Below, one piece after another: positions 1 to 8,158 of a DNA stretch of 27,972 nt; position 1 is the stretch's first letter; every line of letters starts with the position of its first letter. The stretch spans positions 1 to 27,972 of the forward strand of contig CAYJIH010000024.1 in NCBI GenBank assembly GCA_964370195.1, written 5' to 3'. The notes beneath the pieces are model-generated. The model was given only the letters and a program-made list of their open reading frames with translations. It ran no database searches and had not been told where the DNA came from. Both the position numbers and the translations under genes were made by a program. Source of the DNA: JAAYCI01 sp964370195 (GTDB lineage Bacteria > Bacillota > Clostridia > Oscillospirales > Ruminococcaceae).

Positions 1-250
1 CTGCCCTGTGTGGCGTGACCTTCAAAAAAACCGCCCTAACGCTTTCCCTTTGTGCGCGCCCGTGTTCTACGCGCTCTTTAGAAAAAGCTTTTGCCCCTGC
101 TTTTCTCGAAAAGCAGGCGGGGTTTGGGGCGGCGCCCCAAGGTCTTACGCGTGCGGGCAGCGAGCGAATTCAACCCAAAAGCCGAAGGACGGTGTTTTTT
201 TTGACAGTCTGAGCCTTCGCATCATTTGCGAGAGCCTTGTTTTCATAGAA
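1..250. other. Left-edge intergenic region with GC-rich hairpins
   Basis: No convincing gene is seen in this stretch; short open frames here lack ribosome sites and family resemblance. It holds two hairpins close together. The first, at 96-117, has a 9-bp stem (CCTGCTTTT with AAAAGCAGG) and loop CTCG. The second, at 124-140, is TTGGGGC-GGC-GCCCCAA. They lie downstream of the minus-strand DUF368 gene. Neither is followed on the minus strand by a clean T-run, so they are not textbook terminators. They look like the GC-rich intergenic repeats common in Clostridia, which is an inference. Confidence 0.5.
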
Positions 251-1090
251 TCAGTCGCCCAGTTTTAAGGCCACCACAAACCCACCGGCAAGCAGCGCCA
301 CACCCACAATGATTTGCAATGGTGAAATGGTGAGGCCGTCGTTTACGGCGCTGACAAGGATGGACAAAACCGATGCGAATACAAACCCTAAAATGCCGCA
401 ATATGTTTTTACTTCAAACCGCTTAATTAGGAATTCAATCAATTTTGCCACCAGCACAATGCCCACCACAATGCCAAGGCCAAACACACCTAAAATAATG
501 GCGTTTTGTAGCACATTTTCAAGCTCTGTTAAGGCATTGATGGTGTTTAAAACAGGCTCGTAATAGCCCAGTAAAATTAACATAAAAGAACCGCTTACGC
601 CCGGAATGACCATGGTGGCTGCCGCCACGATGCCCACCAAAAACAAAGAAACGTACGAAAATGGCGTTAATATGCTTAAATCCACAACGCGTGAACCACT
701 GTCCATAAAGGTCATGCCGGCCACAAGGCCAAATGTTAGCAAGAATATAAGCACATTGCCAAACGACTTTGTTTTCCCCTTCACCTTTTTATAAAGCATC
801 GGTGTGCCGCCCAAAATAAGCCCTATAAAAAATAAAATTGTGGGAAGCCTATAAAATTCCAGTGCATAGGTGATTACACGGCTCATGAGCACAAGTGCCA
901 GCCCGGCACCCGCCGCCAAAAACAATAAAAACACAACATGTTTTTTTACACTTTTGAAAAAATGACTGATGGCCTCAATCAAATCCTCGTAAATGCCAAG
1001 CGAAATCATCAGCGTGCCACCGCTTACACCGGGAATGATGTTGGCAATGCCCACGAAAAAGCCTTTTATAACCAGCTTCAACTGCTCCAT
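251..1090 (-). CDS. DUF368 family polyprenyl-phosphate transporter (PopT-like)
   Basis: A polytopic membrane protein of 279 residues. The DUF368 family has been linked to flipping undecaprenyl phosphate back across the membrane so the lipid carrier for wall polymers can be reused. The sequence shows the family's duplicated signature: IIPGVSGG near residues 18-25 and VIPGVSGS near 161-168, each at the start of a similar half, which fits an inverted-repeat transporter. Hydrophobic segments run through the whole length. I chose the ATG at 1090 because GGAGG sits 4-5 nt upstream; the frame is open for another 55 codons but that extension overlaps the promoter region. It has its own promoter at 1191-1219, separate from the racemase gene upstream. 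Family is confident; substrate is from family knowledge only. Confidence 0.9.
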   Translation of the reverse strand: MEQLKLVIKGFFVGIANIIPGVSGGTLMISLGIYEDLIEAISHFFKSVKKHVVFLLFLAAGAGLALVLMSRVITYALEFYRLPTILFFIGLILGGTPMLYKKVKGKTKSFGNVLIFLLTFGLVAGMTFMDSGSRVVDLSILTPFSYVSLFLVGIVAAATMVIPGVSGSFMLILLGYYEPVLNTINALTELENVLQNAIILGVFGLGIVVGIVLVAKLIEFLIKRFEVKTYCGILGFVFASVLSILVSAVNDGLTISPLQIIVGVALLAGGFVVALKLGD

Positions 1091-1190
1091 ACTTCCTCCA
1101 AAAACCATGATAACTTGTCTAATATAGCGTATATGCATCTTTTTCTTGCCACAGGCGACACAGCGGTGCAACGTGCGGCACATCGAATCT

Positions 1191-1219
1191 ATTATGCCAA
1201 AAAGTACCACGTCTGTCAA
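1191..1219 (-). promoter_or_regulatory. Sigma-A-type promoter for the DUF368 gene
   Basis: On the minus strand TTGACA (1214-1219) is followed by a 17-nt spacer and CATAAT (1191-1196). It is a near-consensus housekeeping promoter about 100 nt upstream of the DUF368 start, so that gene can be transcribed independently of the racemase gene. Confidence 0.75.
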
Positions 1220-1257
1220 ACGAATGGGCGCAAAAGTATAAGCGCCAAACGGCATGC

Positions 1258-1950
1258 TTACCGTAGCATCTGCATGGCTGCCCTGCGCCCGTGAATTTCC
1301 GTTGTGTCAAACACGGGCAGCGACGAATGCTGCGCTTGGATGAGAAGGCCAATTTCGGTGCAGCCTAAAATAACACCCTTTGCACCGCTGTTTTTCAAAG
1401 AATCTATCACCCGCTGAAACGCTGCGCGCGAATGCGGCGAAAGAACACCAAGACAAAGTTCCTTGTAAATAACATTGTTTATCAGCTCGATGTCTTGTTC
1501 GTTTGGAACCAACACATCAATGCCTTTTTTTATCAATCGTTCTTTATAAAAATCTTGCGTCATCGTATATTTTGTTCCAAGCAGCGCCACTTTTTTAACA
1601 TTTTGCGCTAAAAGTTCCTCTGCTGTGGCATCTGCAATGTGCAAAATAGGAATGGCAATGTGTTTCGAAATTTCGGGCGCCACTTTGTGCATGGTGTTGG
1701 TGCAAATTACAATAAAATCGGCCCCTGCTTTTTCAAGCCGTGCAGCCGCATCGGCCAAAACACGTGCACTTTTGTCCCATTCACCGCGTGCTTGGTACGT
1801 TTCAATTTCGGCAAAATCAACGCTATACAGCAATAGTTTTGCCGAATGTAAACCGCCCAATTCCTGCTTCACCGTCTCATTGATCAAGCGATAGTAAGTG
1901 GCCGTGCTTTCCCAGCTCATGCCCCCAAGTAAGCCCACTGTTTTCATCAT
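1258..1950 (-). CDS. Aspartate/glutamate racemase family protein
   Basis: A 230-residue cytoplasmic protein of the Asp/Glu/hydantoin racemase superfamily, the YgeA/RacX type. These are PLP-independent racemases that use two cysteines as acid/base pair. Both are visible: Cys83 in VICTNTMHK and Cys197 in ILGCTEIGLL, with the usual N-terminal GLLGGMSWEST motif at residues 6-16. Length matches the family (about 230). The start is ATG at 1950 (an adjacent ATG at 1947 is equally possible), with AAGGACGG about 9 nt upstream. The exact amino acid is unknown; broad-specificity racemases of this group can supply D-amino acids for the wall or remodelling. It lies upstream of the DUF368 gene on the same strand with a 167-nt gap that carries a separate promoter. 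Confidence 0.88.
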   Translation of the reverse strand: MMKTVGLLGGMSWESTATYYRLINETVKQELGGLHSAKLLLYSVDFAEIETYQARGEWDKSARVLADAAARLEKAGADFIVICTNTMHKVAPEISKHIAIPILHIADATAEELLAQNVKKVALLGTKYTMTQDFYKERLIKKGIDVLVPNEQDIELINNVIYKELCLGVLSPHSRAAFQRVIDSLKNSGAKGVILGCTEIGLLIQAQHSSLPVFDTTEIHGRRAAMQMLR

Positions 1951-2190
1951 GCGTTTCCGTCCTTTTTCGTTATTGTGGCAATAAAAAAACGATGCCATCA
2001 AATTTTGCGCTGTGTGAACATAAGAAAGTGGCCCGCTTTTTTCGTATCTTTCGTTTAATTGTGCTGCAGAATGTTGAAAGCCAATGAAGGCGTTTCTCTA
2101 TCTGCGGCACAATTTCTGTGAAAAATACGAAATAAACGGATTCCACGGAATGTCTACACGGCGCTAAGGGGCATCGCTTGGTATTTCCTA

Positions 2191-2214
2191 TAAAAAGCTA
2201 TCTGTAAAATAGCT
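2191..2214 (-). terminator. Probable terminator downstream of ruvX
   Basis: On the minus strand AGCTAT, a 7-nt loop, ATAGCT and TTTTTA follow the ruvX stop by about 50 nt. The 6-bp stem is short but the T-run is directly attached. It would end the lysS-ruvX transcript. Confidence 0.55.
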
Positions 2215-2267
2215 GCTTACACGTATGATGTTGCAAATAAACTTTTATAGAAACGTTTGTTTTTTGT

Positions 2268-2687
2268 TTATGCTTCGTTGCGGCGTTTTGCCAAATAATT
2301 GTCTAAAATCACTGTGGCAGCCACTGCATCCAGAACGGCTTTGCGTTTTTTGCCATAGGCACCGGCGTCGCCCAAAAGGCCGTGTGCTGTTTTTGTGGTG
2401 TTGCGTTCGTCCCAATATTCCAGCGGCACCGTTAAAATAGGCTCAATCATCGCACCCAGTTTGCGCGTTCTTTCAGCCCGTGGCCCTTCGCTGCCATCCA
2501 TGTTGCGTGGCAAACCAAGCACCACCATGCCCACGTCAAACTCGCGGCTGGCATGGATGATTTTTTCTGCCACTTTTGCCATGCTTTTCTCTTCTATCAC
2601 ACCCACCGGGCTGGAAAGTGTCTCGGTGCGGTCGCACACGGCAAGCCCTGTGCGTGCATCGCCGTAATCCACTGCCATAATTTTCAT
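2268..2687 (-). CDS. ruvX: Putative pre-16S rRNA nuclease / Holliday junction resolvase-like RuvX (YqgF)
   Basis: A 139-residue RNase H-fold protein of the YqgF/RuvX family, which in E. coli matures the 16S rRNA 5' end and has been proposed as a Holliday junction resolvase. Family motifs are in place: the first acidic strand MAVDYGDARTGLAV (residues 4-17), the GLPRNMDGSEGPRAER loop (about 58-73), the YWDERNTT strand (about 91-98), and the final acidic helix KAVLDAVAATVIL. Length is typical. The start at 2687 has GGAGG about 13 nt upstream, a rather long spacing. It is 25 nt downstream of lysS on the same strand, so the two are probably cotranscribed; no promoter was seen between them. Confidence 0.92.
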   Translation of the reverse strand: MKIMAVDYGDARTGLAVCDRTETLSSPVGVIEEKSMAKVAEKIIHASREFDVGMVVLGLPRNMDGSEGPRAERTRKLGAMIEPILTVPLEYWDERNTTKTAHGLLGDAGAYGKKRKAVLDAVAATVILDNYLAKRRNEA

Positions 2688-2712
2688 GGTTATTTTTTAT
2701 CCTCCGAAATTG

Positions 2713-4257
2713 TTACACATCTTCGCTTGTTTCTTCGCCCGGCATACGCTGTGCCACCGGTTTCATGGTGGGGAATAAAAGCACATCGCGGATGCTTTCT
2801 CGGCCGCACAATAACATCACAAACCGATCGATGCCAATGCCAATGCCACCCGTTGGCGGCATGCCGTATTCCAGTGCCGTCAAAAAGTCCTCATCTACGC
2901 CCGATGCTTCCTCGTCACCACGTTGTTTTAACATCTCTTGATACTCAAACCGCTCGCGTTGGTCGATGGGGTCGTTCAGTTCAGAGAAGGCATTTGCAAA
3001 TTCGCTGCCTGCAATAAACAGCTCAAACCGCTCGGTATAACCTGGGTTTTTGGGGTCTTTTTTCGAAAGGGGAGAAATTTCCACGGGGTGCCCTGTTAAG
3101 AACGTGGGCTGTATCAAATCGCACTCGCAATATTCCTCGAAGAAGAAATTGAGCAATTCGCCCTTGCTATGCCATTCTTCAAAGTCGATGTTGCGTTCTT
3201 TTGCCAGCGCTTTCGCCTCATCTTGCGAAAGGGCATCCCACACAACGCCCAATTTTTGCTCCACAGCATCACGCATGGATACCCTGCGGAAGGGGCTTTC
3301 TAAGTCGATTTCATGCCCTTTATACGGCACAGCAGCGCAGTTGCCCAGTGTTTTTTTCGCCACATGGCGCATCAGGCCTTCGCACAAGTCCATCATGCCT
3401 TCATAATCGGTATACGCTTGGTATAATTCCATCATGGTAAACTCTGGGTTATGGCTGTGGTCCATACCTTCGTTGCGGAAGTTCCGCCCAATTTCATACA
3501 CACGGTCGATGCCGCCTACAATTAAGCGCTTGAGGTATAATTCTAGCGCGATGCGCAAATACATCGGAATATCGAGTGTATTGTGGTGTGTGATGAAGGG
3601 GCGTGCAGAGGCACCACCGGCTTGCACTTGTAAAATGGGGGTTTCCACTTCCATAAAGCCGCGCTCGTCAAGGTAGCGTCGCACCTCGGCAATGATGCGG
3701 CTGCGCAACACGAATGTGTCTTTTACCTCGGGGTTTACAATGAGATCGAGGTAGCGTTGGCGGTAGCGCAATTCTTGGTCGCGCAAGCCGTGGAATTTTT
3801 CCGGCAAAGGCAATAGGCCCTTTGCAAGAAGCACGATTTCGGAAACATGAATGGAAATTTCGCCCATTTTTGTGCGGAAAACTTCTCCTTTAGCGCCCAC
3901 GATATCGCCAATATCAAACTTTTTGAATTCTTTATATACGTCTTCGCCCACGTCATCGCGCTTTACATACATTTGGATGGTGCCGCTTGCATCGCGTAAA
4001 TCGGCAAAGCTCGCTTTGCCCATCACACGTTTGCTCATCATGCGCCCTGCCATCACCACTTGGCGCGGTGTTTCTGCATCGTCGCAAAAGCTTTCTTTTA
4101 CTTCAGCGGCAAAGCTATCTTGCGGGTATTTGGTGTGCAAAAATGGGTCGCGCCCTTCTTCTTGCATCACACGTAATTTTTCGCGGCGCACCGCTACAAG
4201 TTCATTATAATCTTTCTCTTCCGGTGCACCCTTCGCCCGGTTTTGTTGCTCGCTCAT
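2713..4257 (-). CDS. lysS: Lysine--tRNA ligase, class II
   Basis: A 514-residue class II lysyl-tRNA synthetase that charges tRNA-Lys with lysine using ATP. The order is an N-terminal OB-fold anticodon-binding domain (about residues 65-160) and then the catalytic core. Motif 1 lies around RQRYLDLIVNPEV. Motif 2 contains YEIGRNFRNEGMDHSHNPEF. Motif 3 contains GGIGIGIDRFVML near the C-terminus. Length is normal and there is no sign of truncation. The start at 4257 has AAGGAGAG 5 nt upstream. A strong promoter sits at 4294-4322. ruvX follows 25 nt downstream. The common clostridial partner greA is not next to it here. Confidence 0.98.
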   Translation of the reverse strand: MSEQQNRAKGAPEEKDYNELVAVRREKLRVMQEEGRDPFLHTKYPQDSFAAEVKESFCDDAETPRQVVMAGRMMSKRVMGKASFADLRDASGTIQMYVKRDDVGEDVYKEFKKFDIGDIVGAKGEVFRTKMGEISIHVSEIVLLAKGLLPLPEKFHGLRDQELRYRQRYLDLIVNPEVKDTFVLRSRIIAEVRRYLDERGFMEVETPILQVQAGGASARPFITHHNTLDIPMYLRIALELYLKRLIVGGIDRVYEIGRNFRNEGMDHSHNPEFTMMELYQAYTDYEGMMDLCEGLMRHVAKKTLGNCAAVPYKGHEIDLESPFRRVSMRDAVEQKLGVVWDALSQDEAKALAKERNIDFEEWHSKGELLNFFFEEYCECDLIQPTFLTGHPVEISPLSKKDPKNPGYTERFELFIAGSEFANAFSELNDPIDQRERFEYQEMLKQRGDEEASGVDEDFLTALEYGMPPTGGIGIGIDRFVMLLCGRESIRDVLLFPTMKPVAQRMPGEETSEDV

Positions 4258-4293
4258 CTTTCTCTCCTTGGCTTCACAGTAGTTTGTGCTTTA

Positions 4294-4322
4294 AGTATAT
4301 CATAAAAAGAGGTGCTTGTCTA
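4294..4322 (-). promoter_or_regulatory. Promoter of lysS-ruvX
   Basis: Minus-strand TAGACA (4317-4322), 17-nt spacer, TATACT (4294-4299), about 37 nt before the lysS start. No T-box-like leader fits in the short 5' region. Confidence 0.75.
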
Positions 4323-4526
4323 AGCTGTTTCTTTTGTATGCAGGGCGCTGTAGCGCTTTCTGCAGAGGAAGGGTTACACCTTGGTATTTTTAAAAAGTGG
4401 ACGAAATTTTTTGAATGGTGCGCTGTGCCACCATCCTGTGTAAGATGTGCTCTTATCAATAACGCGAGACGAAGGGCTGCGCCCTTGTATGCGAGGTTTG
4501 CGGCAATGTGATGCAAAGCTAAAAGC

Positions 4527-5078
4527 TTATAAATGCGCCGTTGTATACTCGGCACGTTCGCCGCCGATGAGTTTGGGGCGGTGGCGCAGGCAGGTGACGT
4601 GTGCGCTGCCGATTTCTTTGATGGAGGGCCTAAAGGGAATTTGCACATGGCGCACGTGCATGCCGATGAATGTGTCGCCGATATCAATGCCTACATCTGC
4701 CGCGATGTGTTCTACCAAAACGGGGCTGGTTGCATTTTGGAAGGCGGCCACGGCGCAAGCACCGCCGGCGTGCAAGGCAGGCACTGCCGAAACAATGGCC
4801 AAATTGTGTGCATCGGCCAGCGCACGTTCCACCACAAGGGCGCGGTTTAGATGCTCGCAGCACTGCACAGCCAAAAAGGCTTCGCGTTCTTTGATAAGCG
4901 CCAGCAACTCGCCCACAATCACGCGCCCGGCTTCGGCGCTGGAACCTTTTCCGATATGGGCACCCATCACTTCACTGCTGCTGCACCCCAGCACCACCAC
5001 TTTGTTCTTTAAATCTATACCATCAAACAACTCTGTTGCTACCATACGCACCTGTTCTTGTATCTGTAAAAAATCCAT
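4527..5078 (-). CDS. TIGR01440/DUF436 family protein (YwlG-like)
   Basis: A 183-residue conserved Firmicute protein of unknown biochemical role, matching the YwlG/DUF436 family. Recognisable features are the start MDFLQIQEQVRMVATELF, the VVVLGCSSSEVMGAHIGKGSS segment in the first third (G/S-rich loop with a Cys), the VQCCEHLNRALVVER stretch with paired Cys and His, and the end RPKLIGGERAEYTTAHL. Length equals the family norm. I chose the ATG at 5078 because GGGAGGAGAG lies 5 nt upstream; the longer open frame up to 5168 runs through the promoter. It has a very good promoter of its own. B. subtilis ywlG sits beside glyA and upp, but nothing of that context is seen here. Confidence 0.9.
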   Translation of the reverse strand: MDFLQIQEQVRMVATELFDGIDLKNKVVVLGCSSSEVMGAHIGKGSSAEAGRVIVGELLALIKEREAFLAVQCCEHLNRALVVERALADAHNLAIVSAVPALHAGGACAVAAFQNATSPVLVEHIAADVGIDIGDTFIGMHVRHVQIPFRPSIKEIGSAHVTCLRHRPKLIGGERAEYTTAHL

Positions 5079-5102
5079 ATTCGCTCTCCTCCCTTTTACC
5101 TG

Positions 5103-5131
5103 ATAGTAAAACAAACAAACTCTCTTGTCAA
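5103..5131 (-). promoter_or_regulatory. Strong promoter of the DUF436 gene
   Basis: Minus-strand TTGACA (5126-5131), 17-nt spacer, TACTAT (5103-5108), about 25 nt before the start codon. Confidence 0.8.
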
Positions 5132-5228
5132 ACGTATTGGCGTTTTTTAATGTTTTTTTAATCAACACTAAAATGTTTTATATACTTTCACAATTTTTCA
5201 AAGTTTACTAATTTTGTATAATTTGCTC

Positions 5229-5257
5229 TTGACTTCTTGTTTTTACTGTGCTAGGAT
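5229..5257 (+). promoter_or_regulatory. Promoter of ahpC
   Basis: TTGACT (5229-5234), 17-nt spacer and TAGGAT (5252-5257), leaving a leader of about 95 nt before the ahpC start. An A/T-rich block just upstream (5205-5221) has weak dyad symmetry but does not match a PerR box well. Confidence 0.6.
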
Positions 5258-5356
5258 AGGTGCATAGGCGAGTTACTGCCGCCTAACCAGTTCATTTTTA
5301 TACCCAAACATTTGTTAAAAAAATAAAAAACTTAACGTACAATAGGAGGAAACAAC

Positions 5357-5920
5357 ATGTCTTTAATCAACAAAGAAGTAAACGATTTTTCCGTGCAAGC
5401 ATTTGCAAATGGTGAATTTCAAACAGTGAACAAACAAGATATTCTTGGTAAGTGGTCGGTGTTCTTTTTCTATCCGGCAGATTTCACCTTTGTGTGCCCC
5501 ACGGAGCTAGAAGACCTTGCTGAAAAATACGACGAATTCAAAAAAATTGGCTGTGAAATTTACAGTGTTTCTTGCGACACACACTTTGTGCACAAAGCAT
5601 GGCACGACGCTTCGAAAGCCATTAAAAAAATCAACTACCCCATGCTGGCAGACCCAACCGCTGCTTTGGCACGCGATTTTGATGTGATGATTGAGGATGC
5701 AGGCATTGCAGAGCGTGGCACATTTGTTGTAAACCCAGAGGGTAAAATTGTGGCATACGAAGTGCTGGCCGGCAACGTGGGCCGCAATGCAGACGAGCTG
5801 CTGCGCCGCGTGCAAGCTTCGCAATTTGTGGCAGAGCATGGCGACGAAGTGTGCCCGGCAAAATGGAAACCCGGTGCAGAAACACTAAAACCAAGCCTTG
5901 ATTTGGTTGGCATGCTGTAA
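5357..5920 (+). CDS. ahpC: Peroxiredoxin AhpC (alkyl hydroperoxide reductase subunit C)
   Basis: A 187-residue typical 2-Cys peroxiredoxin that reduces H2O2 and organic hydroperoxides in the cytoplasm. The peroxidatic Cys47 lies in DFTFVCPTELEDL, with active-site partners Pro40, Thr44 and Arg120 (ERGTFV). The resolving Cys166 is in DEVCPAKWKPG near the C-terminus. Full length for the AhpC class. The ATG at 5357 has AGGAGGAAACAAC directly upstream. A strong terminator follows the stop, so most transcripts should be monocistronic. The likely electron donor is the AhpF-like flavoprotein encoded 199 nt downstream. Confidence 0.97.
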   Translation: MSLINKEVNDFSVQAFANGEFQTVNKQDILGKWSVFFFYPADFTFVCPTELEDLAEKYDEFKKIGCEIYSVSCDTHFVHKAWHDASKAIKKINYPMLADPTAALARDFDVMIEDAGIAERGTFVVNPEGKIVAYEVLAGNVGRNADELLRRVQASQFVAEHGDEVCPAKWKPGAETLKPSLDLVGML

Positions 5921-5931
5921 AACAAATTTTC

Positions 5932-5962
5932 GGCCTCGCTTCTTTTGGAGCGAGGCCTTTTT
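5932..5962 (+). terminator. Rho-independent terminator after ahpC
   Basis: A 9-bp perfect stem (GGCCTCGCT with AGCGAGGCC), 8-nt loop, then TTTTT, 11 nt after the stop codon. Confidence 0.9.
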
Positions 5963-6118
5963 CAAAACTTTTTGCGAAGCACAGCGTTGCCGCGCCGAAA
6001 AACGAAAGAGCATGCATGATACGTGGTTGCAGATGCTTTTTTGCTACGGATGCGGCGCATAGCGTTGTGTATTCGCTTTATAGGCACTTAATACGAAGCG
6101 AAAAAAGGAGGCGATTTT

Positions 6119-7759
6119 ATGCAAAATACAGATAATTTATACGATTTAGCCATTGTGGGCGCAGGCCCTGCCGGGCTTTCGGCGGCCATATACATGGCAC
6201 GTGCGCAGTATCGTGTGCTTGTGATAGAAAAAGAGAAAATTGGTGGGCAAATCACCATCACACAAGACATTGTGAATTATCCTGGCGTTGTGCACACAAG
6301 CGGCAAAGAGCTTACGGCCGACATGCAAAAGCAGGCCGAGGCATTTGGGGCCGAGTTTAAAATGGCAGAAGTGCTGGATATGGACCTTTCGGAAGGTGTG
6401 AAAACGCTGCACACCACCGGTGGCGACATTCGGGCGTTGGGTGTGCTTTTGGCACCGGGGGCTGCCCCGCGCAAATTGGGTTTTGCCGGTGAAAAGCAGT
6501 ATCAAGGGCGCGGTGTGGCCTATTGTGCCACGTGCGATGGCGAGTTTTTCTCTGGCCGTGATGTGTTTGTTATCGGCGGTGGCTTTGCCGCAGCAGAGGA
6601 AGCCGTGTTTTTAACAAGATATGCAAAAAAAGTGCACATCATTGTGCGCTCAGATGATTTTAGTTGTGCAAAAACGGTGTCTCAACATGCAAAAGAGCAT
6701 CCCGGCATCGAAATTTTTTACAATTCGGAACTGCTGGAAGTGGGGGGAGACTCCATGTTGCGCACCGCTTCGTTTAAAAACAACAAAACGGGCGAGACAT
6801 GGCAGTTTGAAAGCGAAGACGGTGGCCCCTTGGGAATTTTTGTGTTTGCAGGATACGTGCCAAATACAGCGTGGTTGCCCAAGGCTGTTCGATGCGACCA
6901 AAGTGGATATCTGCCCACAGACATCGACGGGCGCACAAATGTAAACGGTGTGTATGCCGCAGGCGATGTGTGTGTTAAAAACTTGCGGCAGGTGGTAACC
7001 GCGGTGTCGGACGGTGCGCGTGCGGCTACCTCGCTGGAAAAATATGTATCGGCGTTGCACACCGATCTTGACATTCCGGCATTGGCGCTTGCCAAACCAC
7101 AAAAGGAGTTGCCGGCCGAAAAGCCTGCGGCCGCACAGAGTGAAGGGGATGAAAACGGCTTTTTGGATGCAGAAACGCGCCAAAAATTGCAAGAGGTATT
7201 TGCGCGTTTTGAGCGACCTGTACTGTTAAAAGCGGTGCTGGACGACACCGCGCTTTCGGCCGAAATTGTTGGCTTTTTAAATGAGGTTGTGCCGCTTTGC
7301 GAATACCTTCGTTTTGAAAAAGTGGAGGGAGAAGGTGGAAATCTTCCTTACATCGAACTTTGTGATGATGACGGCACTTCGTTTGGCATTCGCTTCCATG
7401 GTGTGCCGGGTGGGCATGAAATCAATTCGTTTGTAATTGCCTTGTACAACATCGCCGGCGCAGGGCAGGCCATTGATGATGAATTGAAGGCCAAAATTGC
7501 GGCTTTTGCAAAACCGATCGACATCAAGGTGCTTATCAGCCTTTCGTGCACCATGTGCCCGGAGCTTGTGATGGCCACACAACGCATTGCAAGCCTTTCG
7601 GAAAATGTAAGCGCATCTATGCTGGATTTGGCACATTTCCCAAAACTGAAAGAGCAGTATGAAGTGATGAGTGTGCCGTGCATGATTATCAATGATGAGC
7701 ATAGCTATTTTGGCAAAAAGTCTTTGCCGGATGTGGTGGATTTGCTTGGCGCCTTATAG
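6119..7759 (+). CDS. AhpF-like NAD(P)H-dependent disulfide reductase with C-terminal thioredoxin-fold module (TIGR03143-like)
   Basis: A 546-residue flavoprotein that most likely reduces AhpC. Residues 1-312 are a thioredoxin reductase: FAD-binding GAGPAG at 14-19, redox motif CATC at 136-139, NAD(P)-binding GGGFAAAEEA from 153, and the second FAD contact YAAGDV at about 279-284. A charged, Ala/Pro-rich linker (about 320-345) leads to a double thioredoxin-fold domain (350-546) with CTMC at 477-480 and cis-Pro in SVPC (518-521). This resembles the N-terminal domain of classical AhpF, but placed at the C-terminus. I recall TIGR03143 as the family of such reductases next to ahpC in genomes lacking true AhpF. 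The start has AAGGAGG 9 nt upstream. Expression is probably independent of ahpC because of the intervening terminator. Confidence 0.9.
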   Translation: MQNTDNLYDLAIVGAGPAGLSAAIYMARAQYRVLVIEKEKIGGQITITQDIVNYPGVVHTSGKELTADMQKQAEAFGAEFKMAEVLDMDLSEGVKTLHTTGGDIRALGVLLAPGAAPRKLGFAGEKQYQGRGVAYCATCDGEFFSGRDVFVIGGGFAAAEEAVFLTRYAKKVHIIVRSDDFSCAKTVSQHAKEHPGIEIFYNSELLEVGGDSMLRTASFKNNKTGETWQFESEDGGPLGIFVFAGYVPNTAWLPKAVRCDQSGYLPTDIDGRTNVNGVYAAGDVCVKNLRQVVTAVSDGARAATSLEKYVSALHTDLDIPALALAKPQKELPAEKPAAAQSEGDENGFLDAETRQKLQEVFARFERPVLLKAVLDDTALSAEIVGFLNEVVPLCEYLRFEKVEGEGGNLPYIELCDDDGTSFGIRFHGVPGGHEINSFVIALYNIAGAGQAIDDELKAKIAAFAKPIDIKVLISLSCTMCPELVMATQRIASLSENVSASMLDLAHFPKLKEQYEVMSVPCMIINDEHSYFGKKSLPDVVDLLGAL

Positions 7760-7916
7760 CAAAAAGCCGATTCAGCAGAGCGTGGATTCTGATAAAAAAT
7801 AGGATGCGTTGTTATAAACACAGAAAATTTAGCTTTCATCCGTTTCCTTAGAGCAACGTGACTTTGAAGTTTGTAAGAAAATGGCTGGACGTTTTTTAAA
7901 AATTGTAACTTTGAGA

Positions 7917-7946
7917 AACCCCATCGGCATGAGTGCCGATGGGGTT
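7917..7946. repeat. Perfect 13-bp hairpin, copy 1 of a pair
   Basis: AACCCCATCGGCA pairs exactly with TGCCGATGGGGTT around a TGAG loop. There is no T-run on the plus strand. The core GGCATGAGTGCC is shared with the hairpin at 8091-8124. It may stall or stabilise the 3' end of the AhpF-like transcript, or be a small palindromic repeat. Confidence 0.7.
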
Positions 7947-8090
7947 AGCGCGTTAACAAAGCACTCACTGCGTCGGCAGACGGCAAAATGCCGCGGCAGC
8001 TGCATCTTGTATAGCCGCGCCTTTGCGGTGTTTTTTACTTCCTCGCATTTGGCGCTTTCTTGCCGCGCTGTATTTTTTTGGCACATATAA

Positions 8091-8124
8091 AACCCCCATT
8101 GGCATGAGTGCCGGTGGGGGTTTT
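8091..8124. terminator. Bidirectional terminator-like hairpin, copy 2 of a pair
   Basis: AACCCCCATTGGCA pairs with TGCCGGTGGGGGTT (two G:U pairs on one strand) around the same TGAG loop as the copy at 7917. T-runs flank it on both strands (TTTTGTGTGTTTT on plus; GGTTTTATA on minus). It lies 35 nt past the stop of the minus-strand chemoreceptor gene and is probably its terminator. Confidence 0.75.
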
Positions 8125-8158
8125 GTGTGTTTTATAAAAAGGAAAACAGTGTTTGTGG

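Larger units (their letters stand above)
7760..8158. other. 400-nt intergenic region with two related hairpins
   Basis: No gene is supported here. Between the AhpF-like gene (plus) and the chemoreceptor gene (minus) lie two hairpins with the same core, described separately at 7917-7946 and 8091-8124. A weak 4-bp GC hairpin followed by TTTTTT (8015-8036) may also contribute to termination of the plus-strand transcript. The open frames across this stretch have no ribosome site and are composed largely of the hairpin sequence. Confidence 0.5.

Noticed and set aside
5205..5221. Possible PerR box upstream of ahpC
   Set aside because: The dyad is poor and misses several consensus positions; the A/T richness explains the partial match.
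5310..5338. Rex-like TTGTTAA ... TTAAC before ahpC
   Set aside because: Half-sites are too far apart and one is incomplete compared with the 18-bp Rex consensus.
7881..8090. 69-codon plus-strand frame between the AhpF-like and chemoreceptor genes
   Set aside because: Built over the hairpin repeat, with no ribosome site and no resemblance to known proteins.
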